DNA of 36,966 nucleotides from an uncultured Saprospiraceae bacterium (GTDB taxonomy: Bacteria > Bacteroidota > Bacteroidia > Chitinophagales > Saprospiraceae): contig CALBWK010000165.1 in the NCBI GenBank assembly GCA_937969415.1, forward strand, positions 1 to 36,966, in the 5' to 3' direction. Below, piece after piece: positions 9,650 to 18,416 of this stretch. The position numbers were made by a program, and so were the translations under genes. The notes under the pieces were generated by a model. That model made no database searches. It was not told the origin of the DNA and saw only the letters and a list, made by a program, of their open reading frames with translations. The first letter of the stretch is position 1. Every line of letters begins with the position of its first letter.

Positions 9650-9922
9650 CTAAAAATAAATTTGCGGAATGTATATTAGCATGGAATCAACCTTAAAATT
9701 TTTAAATTCTGTTACCCTATTATAAAGTCTTAAGGCTTTATCGTATTCCTTAATTCGATTATAAGTCTTACCTAGCTCTAGGTAAGATGTTACCATAAAC
9801 AAACTATCAGTAGATAATTCTGTATAGTGCAAGGCAGAATCCACATAGATTTTATATTCATCTATTAATAGAAACTTATATCTATAGTAGTTGCTTTTTA
9901 CTACAGGGTTTCCATTTCGCAA
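9650..9922 (-). pseudogene. Middle fragment of the broken TPR-cyclase gene
   Basis: About 90 codons with TPR character (LHYTELSTDSLFMVTSYLEL, then TYNRIKEYDKALRLYNRV). It is in the same frame as the upstream signal-peptide fragment, with only the TAA at 9941-9943 between them, and runs out of frame just before a TAG at 9650-9652. No ATG opens it; the only candidate start is TTG at 9922, so it is unlikely to be an independent gene. Confidence 0.65.
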
Positions 9923-9940
9923 TATATAAGGTCCGGCTTT

Positions 9941-10144
9941 TTAAAAGAGTTCTTCAGCTTTTGTGATGTCCGTAACATAATAAGCTTCAATACTATCCAT
10001 TATAACTCCGGACTCAATTGAAGAGAACTGATTCTTATTGATTGCTTCCCAGAAAACACTCTGACCGAAGGCAAAATTAGAAATCAATAGTACTAAGCAA
10101 ATGGAAAATTTCCTAAGAAAGGATATGCACTTATTATTCGACAT
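9941..10144 (-). pseudogene. 5' fragment (signal peptide) of the broken TPR-cyclase gene
   Basis: A 67-codon frame starting with ATG at 10144. It begins with a charged N-terminus and a hydrophobic core (FSICLVLLISNFAFG), a Sec signal peptide, then AINKNQFSSIESG and the start of a helical repeat. It stops at TAA (9941-9943), after which the same frame is open again. As a free product it would be a 45-residue secreted stub with no visible function. Confidence 0.65.
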
Positions 10145-10151
10145 TTAATAT

Positions 10152-10316
10152 TAGGACAACTCTGTTATATTATTCAATGGATATAGATGCGAAATTCGAG
10201 ATCAACATCACATTACTTGATTAGAAGAATTTTAGGACAAATTTAGAAATCCACTTTGAGTAAAACTCTTAGCATCAATTTTATACATATTAGTATCTAC
10301 TCACAAAATAGGACAA
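10152..10316. repeat. Three direct copies of TAGGACAA upstream of the cyclase gene
   Basis: The octamer TAGGACAA occurs at 10152-10159, 10233-10240 and 10309-10316, that is, three same-direction copies in a 207-bp intergenic stretch, spaced 81 and 76 bp. Slightly wider, all three fit (A/T)TAGGACAA. On the minus strand they read TTGTCCTA upstream of the cyclase start, the nearest only 7 bp before its ATG. They may be regulator binding sites or remnants of a dispersed repeat; no palindromic structure is seen. Confidence 0.5.
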
Positions 10317-10351
10317 AATAGGAACTCGTTGATACCTTTGTTTTACATATA

Positions 10352-11530
10352 CTATATATTTTTAGCGACCTCCTGAAAGAAAGAGATATGCTGGGCCTTG
10401 AGAGCTGAGCCCTGTGTCTTGAACCTATGGTCAGCTGATAACTTAGCGATAATCAATTGCTTAGCGGGATGCACATAGACAAACTGGTCGTAAATGCCTA
10501 CCATCATAAAGTCACCGGTATCATTAGATGGGACCCACCATTGATAACCGTAGCCGAGCTGAGATCTATCCGCAAGTTGATCAGGGTGGCGAGATGTGGC
10601 TCGGGTAACCCAATCTGCAGAGACTATCCGTTGTCCATTGAGTTGACCTTTATTCAGATATAAAAGACCTAGCTTGGCAAAATCCCGCAACGAAGCAGTC
10701 ATCCCCCCTAGAGCCATCTCGAAGCCTTCGTTATCAACTATCCATCCAGCAGAATGCTCCATACCCATAGGATCCCAAATATATTCTTGAAGAAGTTGAG
10801 TGAGACTTTTACCCATAGACTCTGTTAACAAGAATCCTAATACTTGCGTATCGATACTTACATAGCGGCATCTACTACCAGGCGGCACTTCATTCTCGAG
10901 GCTTTTAGCGAAATCCCGATAAGACGTGCCCATTGCAAAGGCCCGACCAAATCGATTAATATCTGAATTAAAGTCTCCATAATCTTCATCAAAGCGTACA
11001 CCCGAACGCATCTCCAAAAGATCTTCTACGGTAACTCCTTCATAGCCTGTTCCTTTAAAATCTGATAAGATAGTTGTCACCTCATCTGTAAGCTGCAACT
11101 TTCCTTGCTCTACAGCTATACCCACCAGTGTACCTATAAAGGACTTGGACATCGACCAAGAAATATGTTTTTCGCCCTGCTCTAGCCCTAGTGTATATGC
11201 TTCGTGACGAATGGTATCTGCCTGTATGACTAATAAACCTTCCGTGCTCGTTTCTTTTATAAAATCCTGACTCTTATAGTCTTTGCCTTGATGTGTAAAA
11301 GTCTCAGGAAAATCAAAACCTAACTTGATCGGTAAAATAAGTGGTGATGAAGCAGGCGGAATATCTGTAGTAGGAAAATGCTCATCGGCATCCTGAAAGT
11401 TCTCTACAATATTCTGTGGCTCAAATAAAGAATTGACTCGACTTAGTCGCTCGATTGTATCCTTATATAGAAATCCTATGGCTATTAAAAGAGCCGCCAC
11501 AATAATTAGGGAGTAAATAACTTTTCTCAT
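10352..11530 (-). CDS. Membrane-anchored serine hydrolase, beta-lactamase (class C / PBP4*) family
   Basis: A 392-residue protein of the beta-lactamase-related serine hydrolase family. An N-terminal hydrophobic helix (about residues 3-21) anchors or exports it. The catalytic SxxK is SMSK at about 126-129, set in ISWSMSKSFIGTLVG. The second motif is the Tyr in CRYVSIDTQ, and a GYGYQWWV-type segment lies near the C-terminus as in esterase and D-aminopeptidase relatives. True beta-lactam resistance is not implied; many members are esterases or peptidases. I chose the ATG at 11530 because the upstream ATG (11569) lies inside the hairpin at 11553-11593, which looks like the terminator of the preceding gene. 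Confidence 0.85.
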   Translation of the reverse strand: MRKVIYSLIIVAALLIAIGFLYKDTIERLSRVNSLFEPQNIVENFQDADEHFPTTDIPPASSPLILPIKLGFDFPETFTHQGKDYKSQDFIKETSTEGLLVIQADTIRHEAYTLGLEQGEKHISWSMSKSFIGTLVGIAVEQGKLQLTDEVTTILSDFKGTGYEGVTVEDLLEMRSGVRFDEDYGDFNSDINRFGRAFAMGTSYRDFAKSLENEVPPGSRCRYVSIDTQVLGFLLTESMGKSLTQLLQEYIWDPMGMEHSAGWIVDNEGFEMALGGMTASLRDFAKLGLLYLNKGQLNGQRIVSADWVTRATSRHPDQLADRSQLGYGYQWWVPSNDTGDFMMVGIYDQFVYVHPAKQLIIAKLSADHRFKTQGSALKAQHISFFQEVAKNI

Positions 11531-11552
11531 AGACTCGTCCTCTATTAAAACT

Positions 11553-11593
11553 AAGACGCTACGAAACATCCATAATGGAATTCGTAGCGTCTT
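11553..11593 (-). terminator. Strong 13-bp hairpin between the S9 protease and serine hydrolase genes
   Basis: AAGACGCTACGAA (11553-11565) is perfectly complementary to TTCGTAGCGTCTT (11581-11593), with a 15-nt loop. It sits 27 bp past the protease stop codon and 22 bp before the preferred hydrolase start. The minus-strand continuation is AGTTTTAAT, a modest T run. It is best read as the protease terminator. Partial readthrough could still link the two genes. Confidence 0.65.
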
Positions 11594-11620
11594 GATATTT
11601 TTAAAAACAAATGTTATTGT

Positions 11621-14071
11621 TTACTCCTCAGGCTCCCCTGCTTCTTGCCCGTCCATCTCTTTGCCCTTATTCTTGACATATTGTTCTAGCCAAGTATCTT
11701 GTTCCCATAACATATGGAGTACAGATTCTCGGGCTGCATACCCGTGGCTTTCTTTAGGCAACATCACCAATCTGACAGTAGCACCAAGACCTTTTAGTGC
11801 ATTAAAATATCTTTCTGACTGCATCGGATAGGTGCCTGAATTATTATCTGCCTGACCGTGAATGAGCAATAAAGGTGTCTTCATTTTTTCGGCGTGCATA
11901 AACGGAGACATTGTATTATAGATTTCCGGAGCCTCCCAATAATTTCTTTCTTCGGACTGAAAACCAAAAGGTGTCAGTGTTCTGTTATAAGCGCCACTTC
12001 TCGCAATTCCCGCTGCAAAAAGATCACTATGTGACAAGAGGTTGGCTACCATAAAGGCACCATAAGAATGTCCACCTACACCGACTCTCTCTCTATCGAC
12101 ATAACCCATTTCGTCTACAGCATCTATGGCTGCTTTGGCATTGGCTACGAGTTGTGTACGGAAACTATCATTAGGCTCTTCATCACCCTCACCCACTATA
12201 GGGAAAGCCGTATCATCTAGCACTGCATAACCACGCAGCACCCAGTAAAGTGCCGACCCATAATAAGGGAAAGTAAACTCGTGTGGCGATGATGTTACTT
12301 GACCTGCTGTGTTCTTATCCTTATACTCTCGCGGATAAGCCCACATAATCATAGGCAGCTTTTCTTTTGCATTCATATCATAACCCTCTGGCAGATATAA
12401 AGTAGCAGATAAATCTAAACCATCATCACGCTTATAATTGATGACTTCCTTATGCACATTTTGTATCGCCTTAAATGGATTCTCAAATTGTGTAATTTGC
12501 TTAAGCTCACCATTATGGATATTCCGAAGATAATAGTTAGGATAGTCGGTCTTAGATTCGATACGAGACAAAATCAATCCTTGTTTCATATCGATGGCAA
12601 AGCTGAGATTCTCATAAGTCGACTCTCCATCAGCGTGATAGAGTCGCTCACTTTTCTTTGTCTTGAGATTAAACTTATCTACAAAAGGCTTGACGCCATC
12701 GTCAGAAAAACCATCTCCCAATCTATACAAATGGTCACCATCTATATCCAAAACATACTGACCATATTCATTTCTCTTATCAACAAACGAACCGGGATCG
12801 CTATATCGGTCTTGATAGTTTCTATCGCTGATCAATTCAGGTGCTTGCTTATCATTGCTAGGAGAGAAAACATAAGCTTTTGTATTTCTAGTATTCCACC
12901 AGTAATCATTGGCGATGGCTAGATCATCATTACCCCACTCTATTCCGGAGTATCTATTTTTTACTTTTACTAAAAAATCTTTAGGCCCATTGAAGGGTGC
13001 CGCTTGCTGATATACAGCATCTCTGTACTCCACTTCTTTACTTGGGTCTCCTTCATCTAGGACTTCTGCCCACACTAAGGTTGCCGGCTTATCTGCTCTC
13101 CATCTATGGGCTCGAGGACCAGTTCTTGCTGCCATAAATCCCTTCGGCAAGTCCTCTATAAGTGGCACATCGATTATCGTTTTAACAAACTCCCCATCGG
13201 ACTTATACATCTTCGTCGAAGACGGAAATCTTCTATAGGGCACCAAGTAAGAGAAAGGCTTACTTACTGTTGTTACCATAAAATATTCTCCATCTGGAGA
13301 AAACGACATCCCACTATAAATAGCTGGTGGCATAAACTCTTGATGCGCACCTTTGAGATTCACTTTATGTAAGACACAAGTCGCAAGAGCCTCAAAGTTG
13401 GCCTCATCATTCTTGTTCTTGAGAAGATCCTGATAGGTTCTATTCTGCGCCTTTTTACCTTCATTGACCGAGATCGTAGGACCAAAAGGCACAGCTGTAT
13501 CTACATTGATGAGTGCTGGACGTTCCTTAGGTAAGACCTTTAGTATCATTGTCTCACTGTCTTTCATCCAGGTGAATGGTCTGCCCATATTGGCATTGAG
13601 GTTATCATCTGTCAACTTCTTCAGTTGACCATCAAAGATATTGACGACCCACAGCTCTACACCTGAAGTGGTCGTATTGGTAAAGGCCATTTTGCGCTGG
13701 TCAGGGGACATCGAAAAATTGGACAAGCGAGCAGCCTCTGGCAGACCCTTTATTTTTGTTTCTTTTCCTGTCTTAATATCGAGGAGAGCCGCATCATAGT
13801 AATAGCGCTGTCGACTTGATATATTGGTCACTGGATTGATACGCAACCCCGCCAATCTCAACTCTTCCTCAGATAACTCTTGAATCGACTTATAGGATTT
13901 TCTGTACAGAAGCATTCCTTTAGTCGCATCAACATTCATTCTGAGGGCAGGAGGTAGTGGTGCATCAGCAAGATCTAAGATATCTTGATGCGGTAATTGG
14001 TAGCCCAAATCTACTTGGGCATCGAGGCCTGTCACAAATGCGGTCATTAATAAAAGGAGTAAGTATCTCAT
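11621..14071 (-). CDS. S9 family peptidase, glutamyl endopeptidase-like (S9D)
   Basis: An 816-residue secreted serine peptidase of the prolyl oligopeptidase clan. A signal peptide (RYLLLLLMTAFVTGLDAQ) is followed by a long beta-propeller region (to about residue 560) and a C-terminal alpha/beta-hydrolase domain. The catalytic triad is visible: Ser669 in GGHSYGAF, Asp742 in HGQADNNSG and His776 in ESHGY. The surrounding text, especially SGTYPMQSERYFNALKG and LHMLWEQ, is characteristic of the plant chloroplast glutamyl endopeptidase subgroup and its bacterial relatives, which cleave after Glu/Asp. The start at ATG 14071 puts the signal peptide at the N-terminus; ATG 14092 is seven codons upstream. 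Role inferred: periplasmic degradation of imported peptides. Confidence 0.9.
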   Translation of the reverse strand: MRYLLLLLMTAFVTGLDAQVDLGYQLPHQDILDLADAPLPPALRMNVDATKGMLLYRKSYKSIQELSEEELRLAGLRINPVTNISSRQRYYYDAALLDIKTGKETKIKGLPEAARLSNFSMSPDQRKMAFTNTTTSGVELWVVNIFDGQLKKLTDDNLNANMGRPFTWMKDSETMILKVLPKERPALINVDTAVPFGPTISVNEGKKAQNRTYQDLLKNKNDEANFEALATCVLHKVNLKGAHQEFMPPAIYSGMSFSPDGEYFMVTTVSKPFSYLVPYRRFPSSTKMYKSDGEFVKTIIDVPLIEDLPKGFMAARTGPRAHRWRADKPATLVWAEVLDEGDPSKEVEYRDAVYQQAAPFNGPKDFLVKVKNRYSGIEWGNDDLAIANDYWWNTRNTKAYVFSPSNDKQAPELISDRNYQDRYSDPGSFVDKRNEYGQYVLDIDGDHLYRLGDGFSDDGVKPFVDKFNLKTKKSERLYHADGESTYENLSFAIDMKQGLILSRIESKTDYPNYYLRNIHNGELKQITQFENPFKAIQNVHKEVINYKRDDGLDLSATLYLPEGYDMNAKEKLPMIMWAYPREYKDKNTAGQVTSSPHEFTFPYYGSALYWVLRGYAVLDDTAFPIVGEGDEEPNDSFRTQLVANAKAAIDAVDEMGYVDRERVGVGGHSYGAFMVANLLSHSDLFAAGIARSGAYNRTLTPFGFQSEERNYWEAPEIYNTMSPFMHAEKMKTPLLLIHGQADNNSGTYPMQSERYFNALKGLGATVRLVMLPKESHGYAARESVLHMLWEQDTWLEQYVKNKGKEMDGQEAGEPEE

Positions 14072-14121
14072 AATTACTGTTTTGTAACGCATAAGATAGT
14101 AAAATCAGTTTATATATCAGC

Positions 14122-14145
14122 AAGCTAAGATAACTTACTTAGCTT
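14122..14145. promoter_or_regulatory. Perfect 8-bp inverted repeat in a divergent intergenic region
   Basis: AAGCTAAG (14122-14129) and CTTAGCTT (14138-14145) are separated by 8 nt. The dyad lies 51 bp upstream of the S9 protease start, in the 253-bp region between divergent genes. Without a T run and away from any 3' end it is more like an operator than a terminator. This is a positional inference only. Confidence 0.35.
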
Positions 14146-14324
14146 TATAAGAGGCCCGATGAATCCATTACAACTCCAGTCAATCTCAAATAACAAGCCA
14201 TATGAATTAATCTCTACATTAAGAACATACACTAGCAGGACTGGTAAGCTCAGACTAAATTAGCAGGTATCTGAGAATTTACTATTATTGCCTAATACGT
14301 CTATAAATCGGCTACACTTAATTT

Positions 14325-15296
14325 ATGTATAAGTCTTCAATTATTTGTTTGATGCTTTTTTCTCTACTGTCGACTCATTGCAGCTATATTAAGGATGCCG
14401 TTATTTTTGACAAGGCTAATTCTCCTCATTCTATAAATGCAGATTTATACATATCAAAAAATCAAAATTTAATCATAGAAGCAGGCGCAGAACTTATAAT
14501 TGCTGACAGTGTCAATATAGTAGTAAATGGCAATCTCTTTATTAACGGAACGGAAGCAGAGCCAGTAATAATAAAAGGAGTTACAGAGCAACCAGGTTGG
14601 GGTCAAATACAAATGCTTAAGTCAGCAAAAGAATTAACAATTACGTATACCACAATTCAAGACGGGACCATCCTATCCTATAGGACTGAAAACTACTTGT
14701 CCAATGTGCATTTTATTAACAAGCAGGATCTAAATTGGAGATGGGCCTTAGCTAGATTTGAATTAGGAGACTTGCTTATTGAGCACTGTTTGGCAAATGG
14801 TGTCAACAAAGCTGAAGGATTTCTAGTCCATATCATAGATGACCCCATTGTCAGAAATTGCATTTTCACTAATATCCCTGATGCTGTTGAATTTATCAAT
14901 TGTCGAAATGGAATCATCACTAACAACACCTTTAAAGGTGGAGGTGATGACGCCATAGATTTGAATGGCTGTATAGACACAAGAATAGAGTATAATAATA
15001 TAGACGGCTACAACAGTGCAGGGATGGAAATTGGTAGCGAACAATTAGGTCGATCCATTAACGTTAAGACCCTTAAAAACAAAATAAGGAATTGCAAAAT
15101 GGGTGTATACCTAAAAGAAGCCTCTAGCGTGGAAATGACAAGAGATTCACTCATAGGAAATAATATCGCTATACACATTTCAACTCCTTCGGATAGTCTT
15201 GACTTGAGCCAAGCCATTCTAAATAAATGTCATTTCTCAGAGAATCAAGAAAAAATCAATATTGATGATCGCTCAATAATTGAAGTGAATGAATAG
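14325..15296 (+). CDS. Right-handed parallel beta-helix protein, probable lipoprotein
   Basis: A 323-residue exported protein. The N-terminus has a signal-like core (SSIICLMLFSLLSTHC) with a Cys at about 19 that could be lipidated, though His just before it is atypical for a lipobox. From about residue 40 the sequence is built of short strands with repeated NIxxxN / C-I-F turns (IVRNCIFTN, GIITNNTFKGG, RIEYNNIDGY, TLKNKIRNCKMG), the signature of right-handed beta-helix (PbH1/NosD-like) domains. The segment GGGDDAIDLNG has the Asp pair commonly seen in pectate-lyase-like folds, but no definite enzyme family could be named. Monocistronic; substrate unknown. Confidence 0.75.
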   Translation: MYKSSIICLMLFSLLSTHCSYIKDAVIFDKANSPHSINADLYISKNQNLIIEAGAELIIADSVNIVVNGNLFINGTEAEPVIIKGVTEQPGWGQIQMLKSAKELTITYTTIQDGTILSYRTENYLSNVHFINKQDLNWRWALARFELGDLLIEHCLANGVNKAEGFLVHIIDDPIVRNCIFTNIPDAVEFINCRNGIITNNTFKGGGDDAIDLNGCIDTRIEYNNIDGYNSAGMEIGSEQLGRSINVKTLKNKIRNCKMGVYLKEASSVEMTRDSLIGNNIAIHISTPSDSLDLSQAILNKCHFSENQEKINIDDRSIIEVNE

Positions 15297-15358
15297 ACAA
15301 CTATAAGCACGTTAGTGTTGTCAGCCACAATTTGGATCATCTAATAGCTTATACATAA

Positions 15359-15386
15359 AGGTGGAACTTCTCTCCAGAGTTCACCT
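15359..15386 (-). terminator. Possible terminator of gltX
   Basis: AGGTGGAAC (15359-15367) and GTTCACCT (15379-15386) can pair with one bulged base and an 11-nt loop, 30 bp beyond the gltX stop codon. The T run on the minus strand is poor (CCTTTATG), so this is a weak candidate. Confidence 0.35.
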
Positions 15387-15415
15387 CCTCTTACAACTAC
15401 TACGTTGCCAACTCT

Positions 15416-16933
15416 CTAACTTAATGTAGCATTGAAATACTCACTAGCCTTAACCATCCTAGAGCTGGTTTCCTCTGCCCCTAAGGCAACAATAATATCA
15501 AATAAATCAGGCCCAGTCAGGCGACCACATATCATAATTCTAAGCAAGGGAAGATAGACACCCATTTTTAACTCTTTATCAGAGAGATAGCCCTTCACGG
15601 CAGTACTCATAGCCGAAGGATCACCAGAGTGTGTGCTTACCATAGCCTTTATAACTTCTAGATGCGGTACAATCTCAGGCTTAAATCTTTTCTTGATCTG
15701 CTTATCATCATACTCCGTTGGAGCACTAAAGAAGTAACTACCTTCTGTGTAGAAATCGCCATAGTGGTGTACCCGCTCTTTCATCAGGCCTATCACTTTA
15801 GTCAAATAAGCATCTTCGACTACTAGCCCTTCTGGCTTTATTGCTTTGACTGGAGGCAATAGATGAGCATCAGGAGTACTCATCAAATATTGCTGATTGA
15901 ACCACTTCGACTTATCGACATCAAAGCGAGCACCTGACTTGACAATCTTATCTAAAGAGAACAACTCAGTCATCCGCTCTATAGACATCAGCTCCTCATC
16001 ATTTCCTGGATTCCAACCGAGGAGCACCAAGAAATTGAGTAGGGCCTTAGGGTCATAGCCACTTTCTTTGAAGCCCGCATAGGTCACTTCCTCTTTCTTA
16101 TCATACCACTCCATCGGAAAGACTGCAAACCCAAACTTGGCTCCATCTCGCTTACTCAACTTCCCTTTTCCTGTAGGCTTAAGAATCAGAGGCAAGTGGG
16201 TAAACTTAGGCGCTTCCCAACCTAAAAACCTATACATCAATACGTGATGCGCTGTACTCGACAACCACTCCTCCCCTCTTATCACGTGAGTGATTTCCAT
16301 CAGGTGGTCGTCGACAATATTGGCTAAGTGATAAGTCGGCATACCATCTGCTTTGAGAATAACCTTATCGTCTAGCTGGTCTGTATTGAATGTAACTTTT
16401 TCTCTCACGAGATCGACAAAAGAAACATCTTCGTCCGCAGGCATCTTGAGTCTGATGATCCCCTTCCCTTCTGCGATCAATTTATCTGCCTCTTCCTGAT
16501 CAAGTGTTAGGCTGTTGCGCATCTGCAAACGTATACGGGCATCGTACTTTGCAGAATGGTGACCAAGCGCCTCTTGATCTTTACGCATCTTATCTAGCTC
16601 CTCTGGTGTATCAAAGGCATAATAGGCATTGCCATCTGCCACCATCTGCTCGGCATACTTGGCATATAAATCCTTGCGCTCAGATTGTCTATAGGGGCCG
16701 TGCTCACCGCCATAGCCTGGCCCTTCGTCTGGCGTCAGACCTAGCCATTCGAGTGATTGCTTGATGTAATCTTCAGCTCCCGGTACCAGTCGCTTCTGAT
16801 CTGTATCCTCTATCCTCAATATAAAAGCGCCTCCTTGCTGCTTGGCTAAGAGGTAATTATATAGGGCTGTCCTTACGCCACCGATGTGTAGGGGACCTGT
16901 TGGACTCGGGGCAAATCTTACGCGTACACTCAT
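15416..16933 (-). CDS. gltX: Glutamate--tRNA ligase
   Basis: A 505-residue class I aminoacyl-tRNA synthetase that charges tRNA-Glu in the cytoplasm. The HIGH motif is HIGG (16-19) in FAPSPTGPLHIGG. The KMSKS equivalent is KLSKR (258-262) in GKGKLSKRDGAKFGF. The Rossmann domain and the helical anticodon-binding half are complete, and the length fits the Bacteroidota enzyme. The start at 16933 is fixed by the family's MxxRVRFAPSPTG beginning. An excellent Bacteroidota promoter lies just upstream (16955-16984), giving a leader of about 15 nt. Essential housekeeping gene, apparently transcribed alone. Confidence 0.97.
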   Translation of the reverse strand: MSVRVRFAPSPTGPLHIGGVRTALYNYLLAKQQGGAFILRIEDTDQKRLVPGAEDYIKQSLEWLGLTPDEGPGYGGEHGPYRQSERKDLYAKYAEQMVADGNAYYAFDTPEELDKMRKDQEALGHHSAKYDARIRLQMRNSLTLDQEEADKLIAEGKGIIRLKMPADEDVSFVDLVREKVTFNTDQLDDKVILKADGMPTYHLANIVDDHLMEITHVIRGEEWLSSTAHHVLMYRFLGWEAPKFTHLPLILKPTGKGKLSKRDGAKFGFAVFPMEWYDKKEEVTYAGFKESGYDPKALLNFLVLLGWNPGNDEELMSIERMTELFSLDKIVKSGARFDVDKSKWFNQQYLMSTPDAHLLPPVKAIKPEGLVVEDAYLTKVIGLMKERVHHYGDFYTEGSYFFSAPTEYDDKQIKKRFKPEIVPHLEVIKAMVSTHSGDPSAMSTAVKGYLSDKELKMGVYLPLLRIMICGRLTGPDLFDIIVALGAEETSSRMVKASEYFNATLS

Positions 16934-16954
16934 TGTCTTGTCTTATTGAAGGTG

Positions 16955-16984
16955 CAAAGGTACGGTTTAATGGGGGTATGGCAA
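16955..16984 (-). promoter_or_regulatory. Bacteroidota housekeeping promoter of gltX
   Basis: On the minus strand, TTG (complement of 16982-16984), a 19-nt spacer, then TACCTTTG (complement of 16955-16962). This matches the Bacteroidota primary sigma consensus TTG-N19-TAnnTTTG exactly. Transcription would begin near 16948, about 15 nt before the gltX ATG. It is the clearest promoter in the window. Confidence 0.8.
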
Positions 16985-17151
16985 CGGGAGGGAAGGAGAA
17001 TATTACAATGCCGCTTCGCTATTTCTAAACTAGTAGCAAGGAGAACTATATCTTACTGCAAATGGGATATCACTGACAGGGATGTGTCACTCTAAAGTTT
17101 TCGATAAATTAGATGGAGTATCATTAGCCCAAAATGAAGCTCTTCTCGTAC

Positions 17152-18372
17152 CTAGGTATTGCCATATTGTAAAGTAGCTGTGATGATGCGCTGGAGGCCT
17201 TCTTTTAATCTTGATTTGGGACAAGCCAGATTAAGTCGGATATAGCCATCGGCATTAGCAACAAACATATCACCACCCTCTAGCAGGACACCTGCATTGC
17301 GAGCATAAAACAAGGTGAGGTTTTTATTACCGGGAAAATAATGTTGGACATTGACCCAAGCGAGATAGGTAGATTCAGAGATTGTAAATTCTGCTTGTGG
17401 CAAATGGCGCTCCAATTGCTCCTTGAGATACTGAAAGTTACCATCCAAATAAGTAGTCAATTCAGCTAACCATAAGTGCCCTTTAGTATAGGCAGCTTGC
17501 GCGGCGACGATGCTTAGAGGATTTTCTACAGGTAGATAGTCTTCCTTATAGGCTGCTCTCAAGGCCTCATTAGGAATGAGGATATTTGAAAAAGAGTTAC
17601 CTGCGAGATTAAAAGTCTTGCTGGTTGACATACAAGTAATAATCTTGTCGGTATCGGGAAATAGTTTGGCCATCGGTGTAAAGCTACTGCTACTTCTAAG
17701 CAGGTCACAATGGATTTCATCAGAGATAAGGGTCATATTATTCTCCAAACAAACTTCACCCAGTTCTAACAATTCTTGCTCCGACCAGACACGACCGGTA
17801 GGATTGTGTGGACTACAAAAGATTCCCAAGACACATTTCTCATCTGACGCCTTAGCTTTGATATCTGCCATATCCATACGAAACTGTCCGTTCTCTTCTA
17901 TTAGATCAGAACAGATCAATGCTACATTATTGTACTCAGCGCCGTGCTTAAAGAATGCATAGGAAGGCGTAACAATGAGGATCTTTTCGTCAGGCTTACA
18001 GATGAGACCTATCAGGCTAAACAATGCGGGTATGACACCTTTGGAGTAGACCAAATGATCAAGATCAATAGCCCAGCCATATCTGTCCTGACACCATTTT
18101 TGGAAAGCCAACGGGTAAGCGGGGTCTGCTACCATAGAATAGCCCAGCAAAGGATGATCCAATCGCTGCTTCATTGCTGAAAGAATCTCCGGTGCTATAG
18201 CAAATTCCATATCGGCTACCCACATAGGAATAAAATCTTCTTCTAGATAAGCTCCACTCAGATCTTCATCAGGATCAAACAGATAGCCTCTGTAACCTGT
18301 TAGAGACATCGCATTGGTGCCAGTTCTGTCTATAATTTTATCGAAGGAATATTTACTGGGTGAATTCATCAT
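17152..18372 (-). CDS. PLP-dependent aminotransferase of the MalY/PatB type
   Basis: A 406-residue fold-type I PLP enzyme. The N-terminal stretch IPMWVADMEFAIAPEI is the signature of the MalY/PatB subgroup, whose characterised members act as cystathionine beta-lyases (C-S lyases). The PLP lysine is K252 in STSKTFNLAG; the phosphate-binding and substrate regions FCSPHNPTGRVW and ISDEIHCDLL are intact. Cytoplasmic; probable role in sulfur amino-acid metabolism. I start at ATG 18372 (a second ATG follows at 18369). An in-frame TTG further up at 18411 overlaps a likely promoter box and is rejected. No operon partner is evident. Confidence 0.9.
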   Translation of the reverse strand: MMNSPSKYSFDKIIDRTGTNAMSLTGYRGYLFDPDEDLSGAYLEEDFIPMWVADMEFAIAPEILSAMKQRLDHPLLGYSMVADPAYPLAFQKWCQDRYGWAIDLDHLVYSKGVIPALFSLIGLICKPDEKILIVTPSYAFFKHGAEYNNVALICSDLIEENGQFRMDMADIKAKASDEKCVLGIFCSPHNPTGRVWSEQELLELGEVCLENNMTLISDEIHCDLLRSSSSFTPMAKLFPDTDKIITCMSTSKTFNLAGNSFSNILIPNEALRAAYKEDYLPVENPLSIVAAQAAYTKGHLWLAELTTYLDGNFQYLKEQLERHLPQAEFTISESTYLAWVNVQHYFPGNKNLTLFYARNAGVLLEGGDMFVANADGYIRLNLACPKSRLKEGLQRIITATLQYGNT

Positions 18373-18408
18373 TGAGATATTGAAAAAATTATTCTGAGTG
18401 AATAGCCA

Positions 18409-18416
18409 CAAACATA
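18409..18416 (-). promoter_or_regulatory. Candidate -7 box of the MalY/PatB-type gene
   Basis: The minus strand reads TATGTTTG here, matching TAnnTTTG, 36 bp upstream of the preferred ATG. At the -33 position there is only a GTTTC-like sequence rather than a clean TTG, so the match is partial. Confidence 0.45.

Larger units (their letters stand above)
8241..10144 (-). pseudogene. Broken TPR / class III adenylate cyclase gene
   Basis: Three consecutive minus-strand frames together make one familiar Bacteroidota architecture: signal peptide, TPR repeats, a transmembrane helix, then a class III cyclase domain. The first (10144-9941) and second (9922-9650) are in the same frame, separated by a single TAA at 9941-9943 within what reads ELF-stop-KAGPYIL. 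The second and third are offset by a frameshift near 9670-9685: VDSM in one frame appears to continue as ANIHSANLFLDTDSYDDALDYMGK in the other. Full length would be about 634 residues. Two independent lesions favour a decaying gene, but sequencing error is possible. The cyclase half is undamaged. Confidence 0.75.

Noticed and set aside
10352-11530. Beta-lactam resistance gene
   Set aside because: SxxK and the Tyr motif only place it in the broad serine hydrolase family; nothing marks a true class C beta-lactamase, and the N-terminal anchor and C-terminal segment fit esterase or peptidase relatives better.
11531-11569. N-terminal extension of the serine hydrolase from ATG at 11569
   Set aside because: That ATG is inside the 13-bp hairpin that appears to terminate the upstream gene, and the shorter start places the membrane helix directly at the N-terminus.
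18373-18411. N-terminal extension of the MalY/PatB-type enzyme from TTG at 18411
   Set aside because: The extension (WLFTQNNFFNIS) has no family similarity, the start would be TTG, and a likely -7 promoter box covers the same bases.
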